Shown: positions 41,706-50,580, counted from the stretch's first letter. The stretch is 64,000 nucleotides of DNA from CAZQHK01 sp964593455 (GCA_964593455.1 CAZQHK010000011.1:49312-113311); one strand, 5' to 3'. Program-made: numbers and translations. Notes: generated by a model not told the origin, from the sequence alone.

Positions 41706-43787
41706 ATGAAGAAGCTTAGTGAACTCAGGAATATTGGCATCATGGCGCACATCGATGCCGGCAAGACCACTGTCACTGAGCGGATTCTTTATTATACCGG
41801 CCGAGTGCATAGGATGGGTGAAGTGGATGACGGTTCCGCCACCATGGATTGGATGGAACAGGAACAGGAACGGGGAATCACTATAACCTCTGCTGCAACA
41901 ACGTTTTCATGGGACAATAAAATAATCAACCTGATTGACACGCCCGGCCACGTGGATTTTACAGTAGAGGTTGAACGGGCACTCCGGGTACTGGATGGAG
42001 CGGTGTTGATTCTCTCTGCAGTAGAGGGTGTTCAGTCCCAGACAGAGACAGTTTGGAGACAAGCCGACCGGTATCAGGTACCCAAGATTGCCTTCATCAA
42101 TAAGCTTGACCGGCTTGGAGCTAACTTCCAGAGAACGTTGGATGAAGTGGAAACCAAGCTGGGGACTCCGGTACTTCCGCTACAAGTCCCAATCGGGCTT
42201 GAAGATAAGCATACCGGTGTGGTGGATGTTGTCCGGAAACAGGGACTTACGTATAGTACGGAAGATATGGGAGCGACGTATGACATCGGCCAGGTTCCTG
42301 ACGAACAAAAGGAAGAGATGGAGTTGAAGTGGGGAATACTCCTGGAAACGCTGGCTGATCTGGATGACGAGTTCGCCGAGATTTATTTGAACTGCACACC
42401 GGGTGAGGATGATATAAAAAACGCGATCCGGCGTTGTACCATCGAGAACAAAGCAGTCCCGGTACTGTGCGGCTCGGCGCTTAAAAACAAGGGAATACAG
42501 CCTTTGTTGACCGCCATCTGCGATTTCCTCCCTTCACCGCTTGACCTGCCTCCGGTTACGGGGAATCACCCGAAAAGAGAGAAAACGATTACCCGGAGCG
42601 CCAATCCGGATGAGTCGCTGGCGGCATTGGTTTTCAAGATCGTTACCGATCCTTATGTCGGTCGTATCAGCTACATAAGAGTTTATTCGGGAACTATTAA
42701 GACTCCGGCCCACGTGTATAACTCAGTGAAAGACGTTACCGAACGGATTACTAAGATCGTTCAAATGCATGCCAACAAGAGGACGGTTCTGGAACAGGCT
42801 GCGGCCGGTGATATAGTAGCCGTTGTCGGTTTGAAGAAATCTTCAACCGGAGACACCCTGTGCAGCAAATCGCATCCGCTGGTTCTGGAAAGCATGGAAT
42901 TTCCGGAACCGGTGATTTTTATTTCGGTAGAGCCATACACGATGGCAGATTACGATAAACTATTGGAGTCTATGGATAAACTGGGGCAGGAAGATCCGAG
43001 CTTCTTGACCCGTCAGGACAATGACACGGGACAAACCCTGATTTCAGGTATGGGCGAACTCCATCTGGAAGTAATCCTGGAACGGCTTAAAAGGGAGTTC
43101 GGCCTGAAAGTGCGTTCCGGCAAACCGCAGGTGTCATACCGGGAGAGCATCTCGGTTCCGGTGAAAAAAATCGAAACAAAGTACATTCATCAGACCGGAG
43201 GCCGCGGACAATATGGACATGTTGTTTTGAACATGGAGCCGGCCGGCCGGGGGCAAGGTAATAGTTTTGAGAGCGCTGTGAGCAGGAGACTTCTCTCGAA
43301 AGAGTTCATAGCGGCTATCGAAGAAGGAGTCATGGATTCCCTGGAATCGGGTGAGTTGGCGGGCTACCAGGTGAGAGATGTCAAGGTGACGCTGGTGGAT
43401 GGATCGTATCATGCTGTTGATTCCTCCGATATGGCGTTCAAGATCGCCGCTTCAATGGCGGTCAGAAAAGGGCTTGATCAGGGCCACCCAATATTACTTG
43501 AACCGGTTATGTCCGTTGAGGTTATCGTTCCGACGGAATATTTTGGTGACGTGTTGGGTGAGCTGCATTCCCGGCGGGCGGATGTCCAGGAAACCCTGGT
43601 TAAAAATTTCCCAGGTGGAAAGACTATTCACATATTAAAGGCAACAACACCGCTCTCGACGATGTTTGGATATGCCACGTCTCTGCGTTCGCATACACAG
43701 GGGCGCGGAACGTATACCATGGAATTTTCCCATTACAAGAAAGTTCCTCACAGCGTATCGGAGCGAGTGTTAGGACAGGTGGCTTAA
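41706..43787 (+). CDS. fusA: Elongation factor G
   Basis: A 693-residue translocase GTPase. G-motifs: AHIDAGKTT, RGITITSAATT (switch I), DTPGHVDFT and NKLD. Domains II-V follow, including GMGELHLEVILERL and the domain IV region with GGRGQYGHVV. The size is normal and no inserts are visible. It is the third gene of the str operon. A 119-base gap separates it from tuf copy 2, more than between other genes here. Confidence 0.97.
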   Translation: MKKLSELRNIGIMAHIDAGKTTVTERILYYTGRVHRMGEVDDGSATMDWMEQEQERGITITSAATTFSWDNKIINLIDTPGHVDFTVEVERALRVLDGAVLILSAVEGVQSQTETVWRQADRYQVPKIAFINKLDRLGANFQRTLDEVETKLGTPVLPLQVPIGLEDKHTGVVDVVRKQGLTYSTEDMGATYDIGQVPDEQKEEMELKWGILLETLADLDDEFAEIYLNCTPGEDDIKNAIRRCTIENKAVPVLCGSALKNKGIQPLLTAICDFLPSPLDLPPVTGNHPKREKTITRSANPDESLAALVFKIVTDPYVGRISYIRVYSGTIKTPAHVYNSVKDVTERITKIVQMHANKRTVLEQAAAGDIVAVVGLKKSSTGDTLCSKSHPLVLESMEFPEPVIFISVEPYTMADYDKLLESMDKLGQEDPSFLTRQDNDTGQTLISGMGELHLEVILERLKREFGLKVRSGKPQVSYRESISVPVKKIETKYIHQTGGRGQYGHVVLNMEPAGRGQGNSFESAVSRRLLSKEFIAAIEEGVMDSLESGELAGYQVRDVKVTLVDGSYHAVDSSDMAFKIAASMAVRKGLDQGHPILLEPVMSVEVIVPTEYFGDVLGELHSRRADVQETLVKNFPGGKTIHILKATTPLSTMFGYATSLRSHTQGRGTYTMEFSHYKKVPHSVSERVLGQVA

Positions 43788-43889
43788 GTAAGGGTGACAT
43801 TTTTTATAATGAGTGGACCAGAAAAAATCCGTAGCAGTAGCCATTTTCGAGCTACAGTAGGAAATACATTGAATTTTTCTGGTTAAAAG

Positions 43890-45104
43890 AGGAGGTAAAG
43901 AAAACAATGGCGAAGGAAAAGTTTGATCGGACAAAACCCCACGTCAACGTGGGGACGATAGGTCACATCGACCACGGGAAGACGACGCTGACCTCGGCAA
44001 TCACGAAGTATCTGTCATTCACCGGTCTGGCGGCGGAGATGAAATTCGACGAGATCGACAATGCTCCCGAAGAGAAAGCCCGGGGAATCACTATTGCCAC
44101 GGCGCACATCGAGTACCAGACGGCTAACCGTCACTATGCTCACGTAGACTGTCCCGGCCACGCGGATTACATCAAGAACATGATCACCGGCGCGGCGCAG
44201 ATGGACGGCGCGATTCTGGTAGTATCGGCGGCCGACGGCCCCATGCCCCAGACCCGTGAGCACGTTCTTCTGGCCCGTCAGGTTAACGTCCCGTGCCTGG
44301 TGGTTTACATGAACAAGGTTGACCAGGTTGACGATCCTGAGCTTCTTGAACTGGTAGAGCTTGAAATCCGGGAACTTCTTTCGAAATATGAATTCCCCGG
44401 AGACGACATACCGGTCCTCATGGGGAGTGCCCTGAAAGCCATGGAGAGTGAGAGCACCGACGCGAGTGCTGAAGAGTACAAGTCTCTCCAGGAGCTTCTC
44501 GATGCACTTGATTCGTACATACCTGAACCGACACGGGACATAGACAAGCCGTTCCTGATGCCGGTAGAGGATGTGTTCTCCATCACGGGCCGCGGCACGG
44601 TTGGTACGGGCCGTGTTGATCGAGGCATCATCAAGCCGGGCGACGAAGTCGAGATCGTCGGCATGACTGAAAAGGTTCGTAAGACGGTCTGCACGAGTGT
44701 GGAGATGTTCCGCAAGATCCTTGACGACGGCCGGGCCGGTGACAATGTCGGGCTGCTTCTGCGTGGTATCGACAAGGATGAGCTTGAGCGCGGCCAGGTT
44801 ATCGCGAAGCCCGGTTCGATCACTCCTCACACGGAGTTCGAGGCTGAGATGTACGTGTTGTCGAAAGAGGAAGGCGGGCGACACACGCCGTTTTTCCGCG
44901 GTTATCGGCCGCAATTCTACTTCCGTACGACCGACGTTACCGGTTCCATCGATTTTCCTGAGGGCGTCGAGATGATCATGCCCGGTGACAACTGTACGAT
45001 CAAGGTCAAGCTGCACACCCCGATCGCCATGGAAGAAGGCCTTCGTTTCGCGGTCCGCGAGGGTGGACACACCGTGGGCGCCGGCGTCATTGCGAAGGTA
45101 ATCG
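43890..45104 (+). repeat. Long direct repeat: tuf copy 2
   Basis: Base-for-base match with 23671-24885 by eye (see copy 1), in direct orientation 20,219 bases apart. Recombination between the copies would delete nusG, rpoB, rpoC and other essential genes, so such deletions cannot survive; conversion can. Confidence 0.9.
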
Positions 45105-45109
45105 AATAA
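43907..45109 (+). CDS. tuf: Elongation factor Tu, copy 2
   Basis: A 400-residue EF-Tu whose protein is identical to copy 1 except for the last residue (Glu instead of Ala), because the repeat ends one codon earlier. It occupies the tufA position of the str operon, downstream of fusA. The leader (43788-43906) contains no clear promoter by eye. The ribosome-binding site AGGAGG is within the repeat. Confidence 0.98.
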   Translation: MAKEKFDRTKPHVNVGTIGHIDHGKTTLTSAITKYLSFTGLAAEMKFDEIDNAPEEKARGITIATAHIEYQTANRHYAHVDCPGHADYIKNMITGAAQMDGAILVVSAADGPMPQTREHVLLARQVNVPCLVVYMNKVDQVDDPELLELVELEIRELLSKYEFPGDDIPVLMGSALKAMESESTDASAEEYKSLQELLDALDSYIPEPTRDIDKPFLMPVEDVFSITGRGTVGTGRVDRGIIKPGDEVEIVGMTEKVRKTVCTSVEMFRKILDDGRAGDNVGLLLRGIDKDELERGQVIAKPGSITPHTEFEAEMYVLSKEEGGRHTPFFRGYRPQFYFRTTDVTGSIDFPEGVEMIMPGDNCTIKVKLHTPIAMEEGLRFAVREGGHTVGAGVIAKVIE

Positions 45110-45142
45110 CGTAACAACGGTTTAGGAGGCTGGGAGAGTATC

Positions 45143-45448
45143 ATGCAGAATAGGATCAGGATACGTCTCAAGACGTACGACCACAAAATACTCGATAATT
45201 CCGCCCTTAAGATAATAGAAACGGCGAAGAAGACCGGGGCGGAAGTGATCGGACCCGTGCCGCTGCCGACAGAAATCCAGAAATATTGTGTTCTACGCTC
45301 TCCGCATGTTGATAAGAAGAGCAGGGAACAATATGAGATCAGGACGCACAAACGACTGATCGACATCCTGAACCCGTCATCAGAGACGGTTGAGGAACTT
45401 ATGAAGCTGGATCTTCCGGCCGGTGTCAATATTGAGATAAAGCTTTAA
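45143..45448 (+). CDS. rpsJ: Ribosomal protein S10 (NusE)
   Basis: A 101-residue 30S head protein that also acts as NusE in antitermination complexes and bridges NusG to the ribosome. It starts at ATG behind TAGGAGG. The start IRIRLKTYDHKILDNSALKI and the end LPAGVNIEIKL are typical. It is the first gene of the S10 operon, 33 bases after tuf, so it may be read from the str promoter. Confidence 0.98.
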   Translation: MQNRIRIRLKTYDHKILDNSALKIIETAKKTGAEVIGPVPLPTEIQKYCVLRSPHVDKKSREQYEIRTHKRLIDILNPSSETVEELMKLDLPAGVNIEIKL

Positions 45449-45449
45449 C

Positions 45450-45483
45450 ACGCATAAATCTCTTTAACGTAACATTTATGCGT
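45450..45483 (+). promoter_or_regulatory. Inverted repeat between rpsJ and rplC
   Basis: ACGCATAAAT (45450-45459) and ATTTATGCGT (45474-45483) are perfect 10-base complements with a 14-base loop. It begins two bases after the rpsJ stop. No T tract follows. It may be a processing site or a translational control element for rplC; the function is unknown. Confidence 0.6.
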
Positions 45484-45512
45484 ATGTAGTTGGATGGAGG
45501 TGTAATGGAGCC

Positions 45513-46130
45513 GTGTTAGGAATAATCGGGATCAAACGAGGGATGACACAGACATTTCTGCCCGACGGCCAGGTAGTGCCGGTTACCGTTATTGAAGCCG
45601 GTCCCTGCACAGTGGTGGGAAAACGTGTACCCGGTAAGCACGGTTATTGTGCGGTACAGGTTGGATTTTCCAAGGTAAAACCATCGAAAATCAACAAGCC
45701 TCTGAAGGGGCAATTTGATAAAGCTAAGGTTGAGCCTCACCGGATCATCAGGGAGTTCAAGACTGAGAGTCCCGACGAGTATGAAGTGGGACAGGAGATC
45801 AAAGTTGGAGTATTCAAAACCTCGGATAAGGTGAAAGTTACCGGGACATCAAAAGGCCGTGGTTTCCAGGGAGTTATCAAGCGCTGGGGATTTCATGGCG
45901 GCAAAGCCACTCATGGTTCGATGTTTCATCGCGCGCCGGGCTCAGTGGGAGCGGGAACATACCCTGGGAAACTGTGGAAGGGAACCAAACTTCCCGGCAG
46001 AATGGGGAACAAAAGGATTACTACCAGAGGCCTGGAAATTGTCCGGGTCGATGAGGAAAAGAACTTCCTGTTTATTAAAGGGGCGGTCCCCGGCCATAAT
46101 GGCGGGACAGTCTTGATTCAAAAGCTATAA
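45513..46130 (+). CDS. rplC: Ribosomal protein L3
   Basis: A 205-residue early-assembly protein near the peptidyl transferase centre. It starts at GTG (LGIIGIKRGMTQTF). The extended loop HGGKATHGSMFHRAPGSVGA carries the conserved Gln/Gly-rich part that approaches the A site. An out-of-frame ATG with GGAG overlaps the start, giving a five-codon reading frame that ends inside the start region. Confidence 0.97.
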   Translation: MLGIIGIKRGMTQTFLPDGQVVPVTVIEAGPCTVVGKRVPGKHGYCAVQVGFSKVKPSKINKPLKGQFDKAKVEPHRIIREFKTESPDEYEVGQEIKVGVFKTSDKVKVTGTSKGRGFQGVIKRWGFHGGKATHGSMFHRAPGSVGAGTYPGKLWKGTKLPGRMGNKRITTRGLEIVRVDEEKNFLFIKGAVPGHNGGTVLIQKL

Positions 46131-46204
46131 AGAAGACAATATCCCCCATATTAAACAAGGATATTGCATTACAGTCGAGTTGACTAGGTGAAGGAGGATA
46201 AACG

Positions 46205-46834
46205 ATGCCGGAGATAGGTATCCTGAACAGTGAAGGACAGGAAGTCGGCACGATGTCGTTGGATGACGCTGTCTTCGGGGTTCCGGCCAAACCACACGTG
46301 GTTCAGCAGGTGGTACGGTATCAACTTGCCCACGGCAAGATGAGGACTGCAAAAACCAAAACACGGACGGAAGTCCGCGGTGGTGGCAGAAAGCCCTGGC
46401 GTCAAAAAGGAACGGGCCGGGCCCGTGCAGGCACTATTCGATCTCCTCTCTGGAGAGGTGGAGGTATTACGTTTGGTCCGATTCCGAAAGATCTGTCCAT
46501 TCGTTTGCCTAAAAAAGTTAGAAAACTGGCTCTGAAAGTTGTGCTCTCCGACAAGCTGAGAAATCAACAGTTCAAGGTGATCGAGAAGATCGAGCTTCCA
46601 GCCCCCAAAACCAGGGAGATGGGCAGCTTTCTCAAAAAACTTGAGCTGGCTGAGGACACGATATTAATTGTCACGACCGGCGGGAACCAACCCCTTGAAC
46701 GGGCGTCTAGGAATCTGCCCAAGGTGAAGCTGTTAAAGAAGGAAGGTCTGAACGTCTACGATATTCTGAAGTTCAAAAATCTCCTTTTCACACGCGAAGC
46801 CGTGGAGTACGTTCAGGAGGTACTGCAGCCATGA
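46205..46834 (+). CDS. rplD: Ribosomal protein L4
   Basis: A 209-residue protein whose extended loop (KTKTRTEVRGGGRKPWRQKG, then RAGTIRSPLWRGGG) lines the exit tunnel opposite L22. It starts at ATG behind AAGGAGG. In gamma-proteobacteria L4 represses its own operon; nothing here shows whether that applies. It overlaps rplW by four bases (ATGA). Confidence 0.97.
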   Translation: MPEIGILNSEGQEVGTMSLDDAVFGVPAKPHVVQQVVRYQLAHGKMRTAKTKTRTEVRGGGRKPWRQKGTGRARAGTIRSPLWRGGGITFGPIPKDLSIRLPKKVRKLALKVVLSDKLRNQQFKVIEKIELPAPKTREMGSFLKKLELAEDTILIVTTGGNQPLERASRNLPKVKLLKKEGLNVYDILKFKNLLFTREAVEYVQEVLQP

Positions 46835-47121
46835 ACCTTATACCGCAGGATATTCTGATCGAGCCGATCGTTTCTGAAAAAAGTGTCGGGCACATGGAGC
46901 ATAACAAGTATGTTTTCAAAGTGCACCTGAACGCAAATAAAAGTGAGATCAAAAAGGCTGTTGAGCTGATTTTCAAGGTCAAGGTCCTCAAGGTCAACAC
47001 AAATAATATGCAGGGAAAGAAAAAGCGACTTGGAGTTCATCAGGGCCGCCGGTCACACTGGAAGAAAGCTATCGTAACTCTCCAGGAAGGTGACCGGATT
47101 GAGCTCTTCGAAGGACTTTAA
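46831..47121 (+). CDS. rplW: Ribosomal protein L23
   Basis: A 96-residue protein at the tunnel exit and main docking site for SRP and trigger factor. Family motifs: DILIEPIVSEKS near the start and NKYVFKVHLNANKSEIKKAV. The tunnel loop NTNNMQGKKKRLG is present. It overlaps the rplD stop codon, indicating coupled translation. Confidence 0.97.
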   Translation: MNLIPQDILIEPIVSEKSVGHMEHNKYVFKVHLNANKSEIKKAVELIFKVKVLKVNTNNMQGKKKRLGVHQGRRSHWKKAIVTLQEGDRIELFEGL

Positions 47122-47159
47122 ATAGTACTGGTACGATATAGTGAAGGGATGATTTAGCC

Positions 47160-47999
47160 ATGGGGCTCAAACGTTACAAACCACATACGCCGTCTCTTCG
47201 TTTCCTCAGCCGTTCTGATTATGCTGATATAACGAAGTCGAAGCCGGAGAAGAGCCTCCTCAGACCGAAGAAGCAGAGGGCCGGTCGCAATAACGCCGGC
47301 CGCATTACCGTGCGTCATCGGGGCGGCGGGCATAAACGGAACTACCGGATCATCGATTTCAAGCGCTACGACAAGAATAGTATTCCTGCCAAAGTGCATT
47401 CGATAGAGTATGATCCCAACCGTTCCGCCCGTATTGCACTGCTCCATTATGTTGATGGAGAAAAGCGATACATCATTGCACCGATAGGGCTTTCGGTCGG
47501 GGACACGGTTCTTTCCGGTCCGGACGTTGACATCCAACCCGGGAATGCACTGCCTCTTAAAAATATTCCGCTGGGCACGATAGTTCATAATATCGAGCTC
47601 AAGGAAGGCAAGGGTGGACAGATGGTACGATCGGCCGGCGGCGGTGCCAGAATCATGGCCAAGGAGGGTGTTGAAATACAGATCAAACTCCCTTCAGGCG
47701 AAGTGCGCATTGTTTCCAACCGGTGTTATGCCACCATTGGCCAGATTGGCAATGTTGATCATGAAAACCAGGTCTGGGGCAAAGCCGGACGAACCCGTTG
47801 GCTGGGTATCCGCCCGACAGTGCGAGGTGTTGTGATGAATCCTGTTGATCACCCGCACGGTGGCGGTGAAGGTAGAGCCGGGCAGGGAAATCCCCACCCG
47901 GTCACTCCTTGGGGGCAGCCGACCAAGGGATACCGGACCAGGAAGAAGAAACCGTCGGACAAGTACATCGTGCGTCGCCGTCATAAGCGTCGCAAGTAA
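47160..47999 (+). CDS. rplB: Ribosomal protein L2
   Basis: A 279-residue protein needed for subunit joining and for the peptidyl transferase region. It contains RHRGGGHKRNYRIIDFKR, and near the C-terminus the conserved His loop NPVDHPHGGGEGRAGQG. The C-terminus is Arg/Lys rich (KYIVRRRHKRRK). Size and motifs are normal. It is followed after 28 bases by rpsS. Confidence 0.98.
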   Translation: MGLKRYKPHTPSLRFLSRSDYADITKSKPEKSLLRPKKQRAGRNNAGRITVRHRGGGHKRNYRIIDFKRYDKNSIPAKVHSIEYDPNRSARIALLHYVDGEKRYIIAPIGLSVGDTVLSGPDVDIQPGNALPLKNIPLGTIVHNIELKEGKGGQMVRSAGGGARIMAKEGVEIQIKLPSGEVRIVSNRCYATIGQIGNVDHENQVWGKAGRTRWLGIRPTVRGVVMNPVDHPHGGGEGRAGQGNPHPVTPWGQPTKGYRTRKKKPSDKYIVRRRHKRRK

Positions 48000-48027
48000 T
48001 TAGGTACGGATGGAAGGAGTAGTTGCG

Positions 48028-48312
48028 TTGGCTCGGTCGTTGAAGAAAGGCCCTTTTGTAGATGAACATCTCATAACGAAGATTCTTGGGATGAACAAGA
48101 GTGGAAAAAAACGAGTTATTAAGACCTGGTCTCGGCGCTCAACAATATTCCCGGCTATGGTGGGACATACGATTGCCGTCCACAACGGTAGAAAACACGT
48201 TCCAATATACATTACCGAGAATATGGTCGGGCACAAGCTGGGTGAGTTTGCTCCAACCAGGTTGTTCCGGGGACACGGGGGTAAAACCGACCGCAAGGTA
48301 CGGTTGAAGTAG
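48028..48312 (+). CDS. rpsS: Ribosomal protein S19
   Basis: A 94-residue 30S head protein. I choose TTG 48028: GGAAGGAG lies 8 bases upstream and the product begins MARSLKKGPFVDEHLI, the standard start. ATG 48010 would add six residues and places the ribosome-binding site inside the gene. Motifs: RSTIFPAMVGHTIAVHNG and GHKLGEFAPTR. A gap of 154 bases follows before rplV. Confidence 0.95.
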   Translation: MARSLKKGPFVDEHLITKILGMNKSGKKRVIKTWSRRSTIFPAMVGHTIAVHNGRKHVPIYITENMVGHKLGEFAPTRLFRGHGGKTDRKVRLK

Positions 48313-48466
48313 GCAGAGTGACAACTGCCGTTACTCTCACCTCCATTCCGGAAATACTGGTGAGTGTTGGGTCGGATTGTGTAATTAGGCAGAGTAGCAG
48401 CAAGCGGTTTTGTAAGATCTTGTTTTGATCGAAAACCGGGTGCTGATAGTGAGAGGATGATCTGAA
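48313..48466 (+). other. Unusual gap between rpsS and rplV
   Basis: These genes are normally a few bases apart. Here 154 bases intervene with stop codons in the + frames I followed. Two possible hairpins are visible: CTCACC/GGTGAG near 48339-48365, and CGGTTTT/AAAACCG near 48400-48438 with GATC repeats inside. No promoter was convincing. The gap lies directly before the S13-like extension of rplV. Confidence 0.6.
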
Positions 48467-48991
48467 ATGCCCAGGCTGGTGGGTACGGAGCTTCCTATTG
48501 ACAGAACAATTGCTGAAGCCCTGGAAGAAGAGATCGCGGGTCTGAGACCGAGGGTTGTCGCAAAAATTCTCAGGGAAACCGGGATTAAAGGGAATAAGCT
48601 GGTAGAGGATCTCACAAAACGTGAACTTGATGTGTTGGAGAAAGCAATACTAAGACCGATTGCTCGCTGCCGGTTTTCACGGATTTCAGCGAGAAAAGTC
48701 GGGCAGGTGCTTGATCTTATCAAGAACAAAGGTGTCGCTGAGGCCTTGAGTTTGCTCAGTTTTACACCAAAAAAGGCTGCAGTGGTAGTCAAGAAAGTAG
48801 TGCAGTCGGCAATGGCTAATGCTATGGAAACCTATGGCATGGAAGTTGACAGGCTCTATGTTTTCAGAGCCACCGCCGACCAGGGACCGACACTTAAGCG
48901 CTGGCGGGCTCTTTCCATGGGGAGAGCCAGCCGTATCAGGAAACGCACCTGTCATGTCACGGTGGTCCTGAAGGAAAGAGAGGAGGAATAA
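48467..48991 (+). CDS. rplV: Ribosomal protein L22 with an N-terminal S13-like domain
   Basis: A 174-residue protein; L22 is normally about 110-120. Residues about 62-174 are ordinary L22: ARCRFSRISARKVGQVLDLI, KKAAVVVKKVVQSAMANAME and the tunnel hairpin GPTLKRWRALSMGRASRIRK. Residues 1-60 are not L22. They align with the N-terminal domain of ribosomal protein S13 in this window (58107-58484), sharing Met1, Arg3, Gly6, Leu9-Pro10, Asp12, Ala18-Leu19 and then I-x-G, V, I-L-x-E-T-x-I, N, V, L-T and E: about 21 identities over 60 positions with one gap, by hand. AGAGGA precedes the ATG. An internal GTG near residue 54 has no ribosome-binding site. The fusion joins an S13 helix-two-turn-helix part to a tunnel-exit protein of the other subunit. 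Confidence 0.93.
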   Translation: MPRLVGTELPIDRTIAEALEEEIAGLRPRVVAKILRETGIKGNKLVEDLTKRELDVLEKAILRPIARCRFSRISARKVGQVLDLIKNKGVAEALSLLSFTPKKAAVVVKKVVQSAMANAMETYGMEVDRLYVFRATADQGPTLKRWRALSMGRASRIRKRTCHVTVVLKEREEE

Positions 48992-48996
48992 CATCC

Positions 48997-49650
48997 ATGG
49001 GACAGAAGGTACATCCTACGGCATTCCGACTGGGAATTAACAAGAAATGGACCTCTACATGGTTTGCAGATGGTGATGAGTATTCCGTGTACCTCCACGA
49101 GGATCTGGGAATCAGGAAACTCATAAAAAAACGGTGTCAGAACGCTGACATTTCGCGGATTCTTATAGACAGACCTACGGGAAAGAAAGTCAATGTTACT
49201 ATCTTTTCGGCCAAACCGGGAATCATTATCGGTAAAAAGGGTGTTGAAGTGGAAAAGCTCAGACGCAAACTCAAAAGTCACACCGGGCGTGAGATGTATA
49301 TCGAGATCAAGGAAGTTAAAAATCCCGATATCGATGCCCAACTGGTGGCCGAGAGTGTTGTGCAGAAGCTTTTGCGGCGGTTCAGCTATCGCCGGGCAAT
49401 GAAACAGGCGGTCTTCAGAACTATGCGTGCTGGAGCCAAGGGAATAAAAATTCATTGTGCCGGCCGGCTCGGTGGTGCCGAGATAGCCAGAAAAGAACAC
49501 TATCATGAAGGCAAGGTGCCCATGAACACGCTTCGTGCCGACATCGACTACGGATTTGCCGAGGCTCGCACCACATATGGAATCATCGGTGTGAAGACCT
49601 GGATTTACAAAGGTGTTAAATTCGGTCTCGAAGACCCGTCAGAGATATAA
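48997..49650 (+). CDS. rpsC: Ribosomal protein S3
   Basis: A 217-residue 30S protein at the mRNA entry site with helicase-like activity. It has the standard start GQKVHPTAFRLGINKKW, the KH domain motif GIIIGKKGVEVEKLRR and the C-terminal domain (AGRLGGAEIARKEHY). GAGGAGG lies before the ATG, five bases after rplV. Size and motifs are normal. Confidence 0.98.
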   Translation: MGQKVHPTAFRLGINKKWTSTWFADGDEYSVYLHEDLGIRKLIKKRCQNADISRILIDRPTGKKVNVTIFSAKPGIIIGKKGVEVEKLRRKLKSHTGREMYIEIKEVKNPDIDAQLVAESVVQKLLRRFSYRRAMKQAVFRTMRAGAKGIKIHCAGRLGGAEIARKEHYHEGKVPMNTLRADIDYGFAEARTTYGIIGVKTWIYKGVKFGLEDPSEI

Positions 49651-49681
49651 GGCTGAGGAGAACGGAAGGAGCTAGAGTATC

Positions 49682-50095
49682 ATGTTAATGCCCAAGCGGA
49701 CAAAGTACCGGAAGCAACAGCGTGGGCGAATGAAGGGGAAAGCTCATAGCGGCAGCAAAGTCAGTTTTGGCAGTTATGGTTTGGCCTCCCTCAGTCCCGT
49801 CTGGCTCACCAGCCGTCAAATAGAAGCTGCCCGTATTGCTATGACCAGGCACATAAAACGTGGTGGGAAAGTGTGGATACGTATATTCCCGGACAAGCCT
49901 GTTACCAAGATCCCGGCAGAGACCAGGATGGGTAAAGGTAAAGGCAGCCCAGAATTTTGGGTAGCAGTTGTACGTCCAGGGAGAGTACTTTTTGAATTAG
50001 ACGGCGTCGCGGAAGACGTAGCCAGGGAAGCAATGCGGTTAGCTGCCAATAAGCTCCCGTGCAAGACCAGGTTCGTCACACGGCATGAACTATAG
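49682..50095 (+). CDS. rplP: Ribosomal protein L16
   Basis: A 137-residue protein that organises A-site and P-site tRNA on the 50S subunit. It starts MLMPKRTKYRKQQRGRMKG, the classical L16 start, behind GGAAGGAG. The motifs GGKVWIRIFPDKPVTKIPAE and MGKGKGSPEFWVAVV are intact. It is followed by rpmC, as in the S10 operon of most bacteria. Confidence 0.97.
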   Translation: MLMPKRTKYRKQQRGRMKGKAHSGSKVSFGSYGLASLSPVWLTSRQIEAARIAMTRHIKRGGKVWIRIFPDKPVTKIPAETRMGKGKGSPEFWVAVVRPGRVLFELDGVAEDVAREAMRLAANKLPCKTRFVTRHEL

Positions 50096-50107
50096 GGGGT
50101 GTAGCAG

Positions 50108-50332
50108 GTGAAGGCTGATCAGCTCAGAGATTTAACGGTAGATGAGCTCAATCAGAAATACAGGGATTACAAGGATGAATTATTTAATCTCCGCTTTCAA
50201 TCGGTCACCGGGCAGTTGAAGGATAATATGCGCTTGCGAAGTGTCAAGCAAAACATCGCCCGGATAAAAACTGTCCTCAGAGAGCGCGAGCTTGATGTTG
50301 GTGCTGTTGCTGCTGGAGGAGGTCAGCCATGA
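50108..50332 (+). CDS. rpmC: Ribosomal protein L29
   Basis: A 74-residue helical-hairpin protein next to L23 at the tunnel exit. It starts at GTG (KADQLRDLTVDELNQKYRDY). The second helix contains MRLRSVKQNIARIKTVLRER. A short Gly/Ala-rich tail (VGAVAAGGGQP) extends beyond the usual end. It overlaps rpsQ by four bases. Confidence 0.96.
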   Translation: MKADQLRDLTVDELNQKYRDYKDELFNLRFQSVTGQLKDNMRLRSVKQNIARIKTVLRERELDVGAVAAGGGQP

Positions 50333-50580
50333 GAGAGCAAAAACACAGGAAACGGCGAGTAGGCGTGGTCGTCTCAGATAAGATGAACAAAACGGTCGTG
50401 GTAGAGATCACCGACCGGCGCCGGCACCCGATTTACAAAAAGGTTATGAAACGAAGCAAGAAGTTCAAGGCGCACGATGAAAAGAATATGTGCAAGACCG
50501 GCGATAAGGTCCGGATTGCCGAGGTGCGTCCCTTGAGTAAAGACAAGTGCTGGATAGTCGAGGAAAAACTGTCTGATTGA
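50329..50580 (+). CDS. rpsQ: Ribosomal protein S17
   Basis: An 83-residue primary 16S rRNA-binding protein with an OB fold. Motifs: GVVVSDKMNKTVVVEI and KFKAHDEKNMCKTGDKVRI, then EVRPLSKDKCW. It begins inside the rpmC stop region (ATGA overlap), with GGAGGAGG in front. Size is normal. Confidence 0.97.
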   Translation: MREQKHRKRRVGVVVSDKMNKTVVVEITDRRRHPIYKKVMKRSKKFKAHDEKNMCKTGDKVRIAEVRPLSKDKCWIVEEKLSD

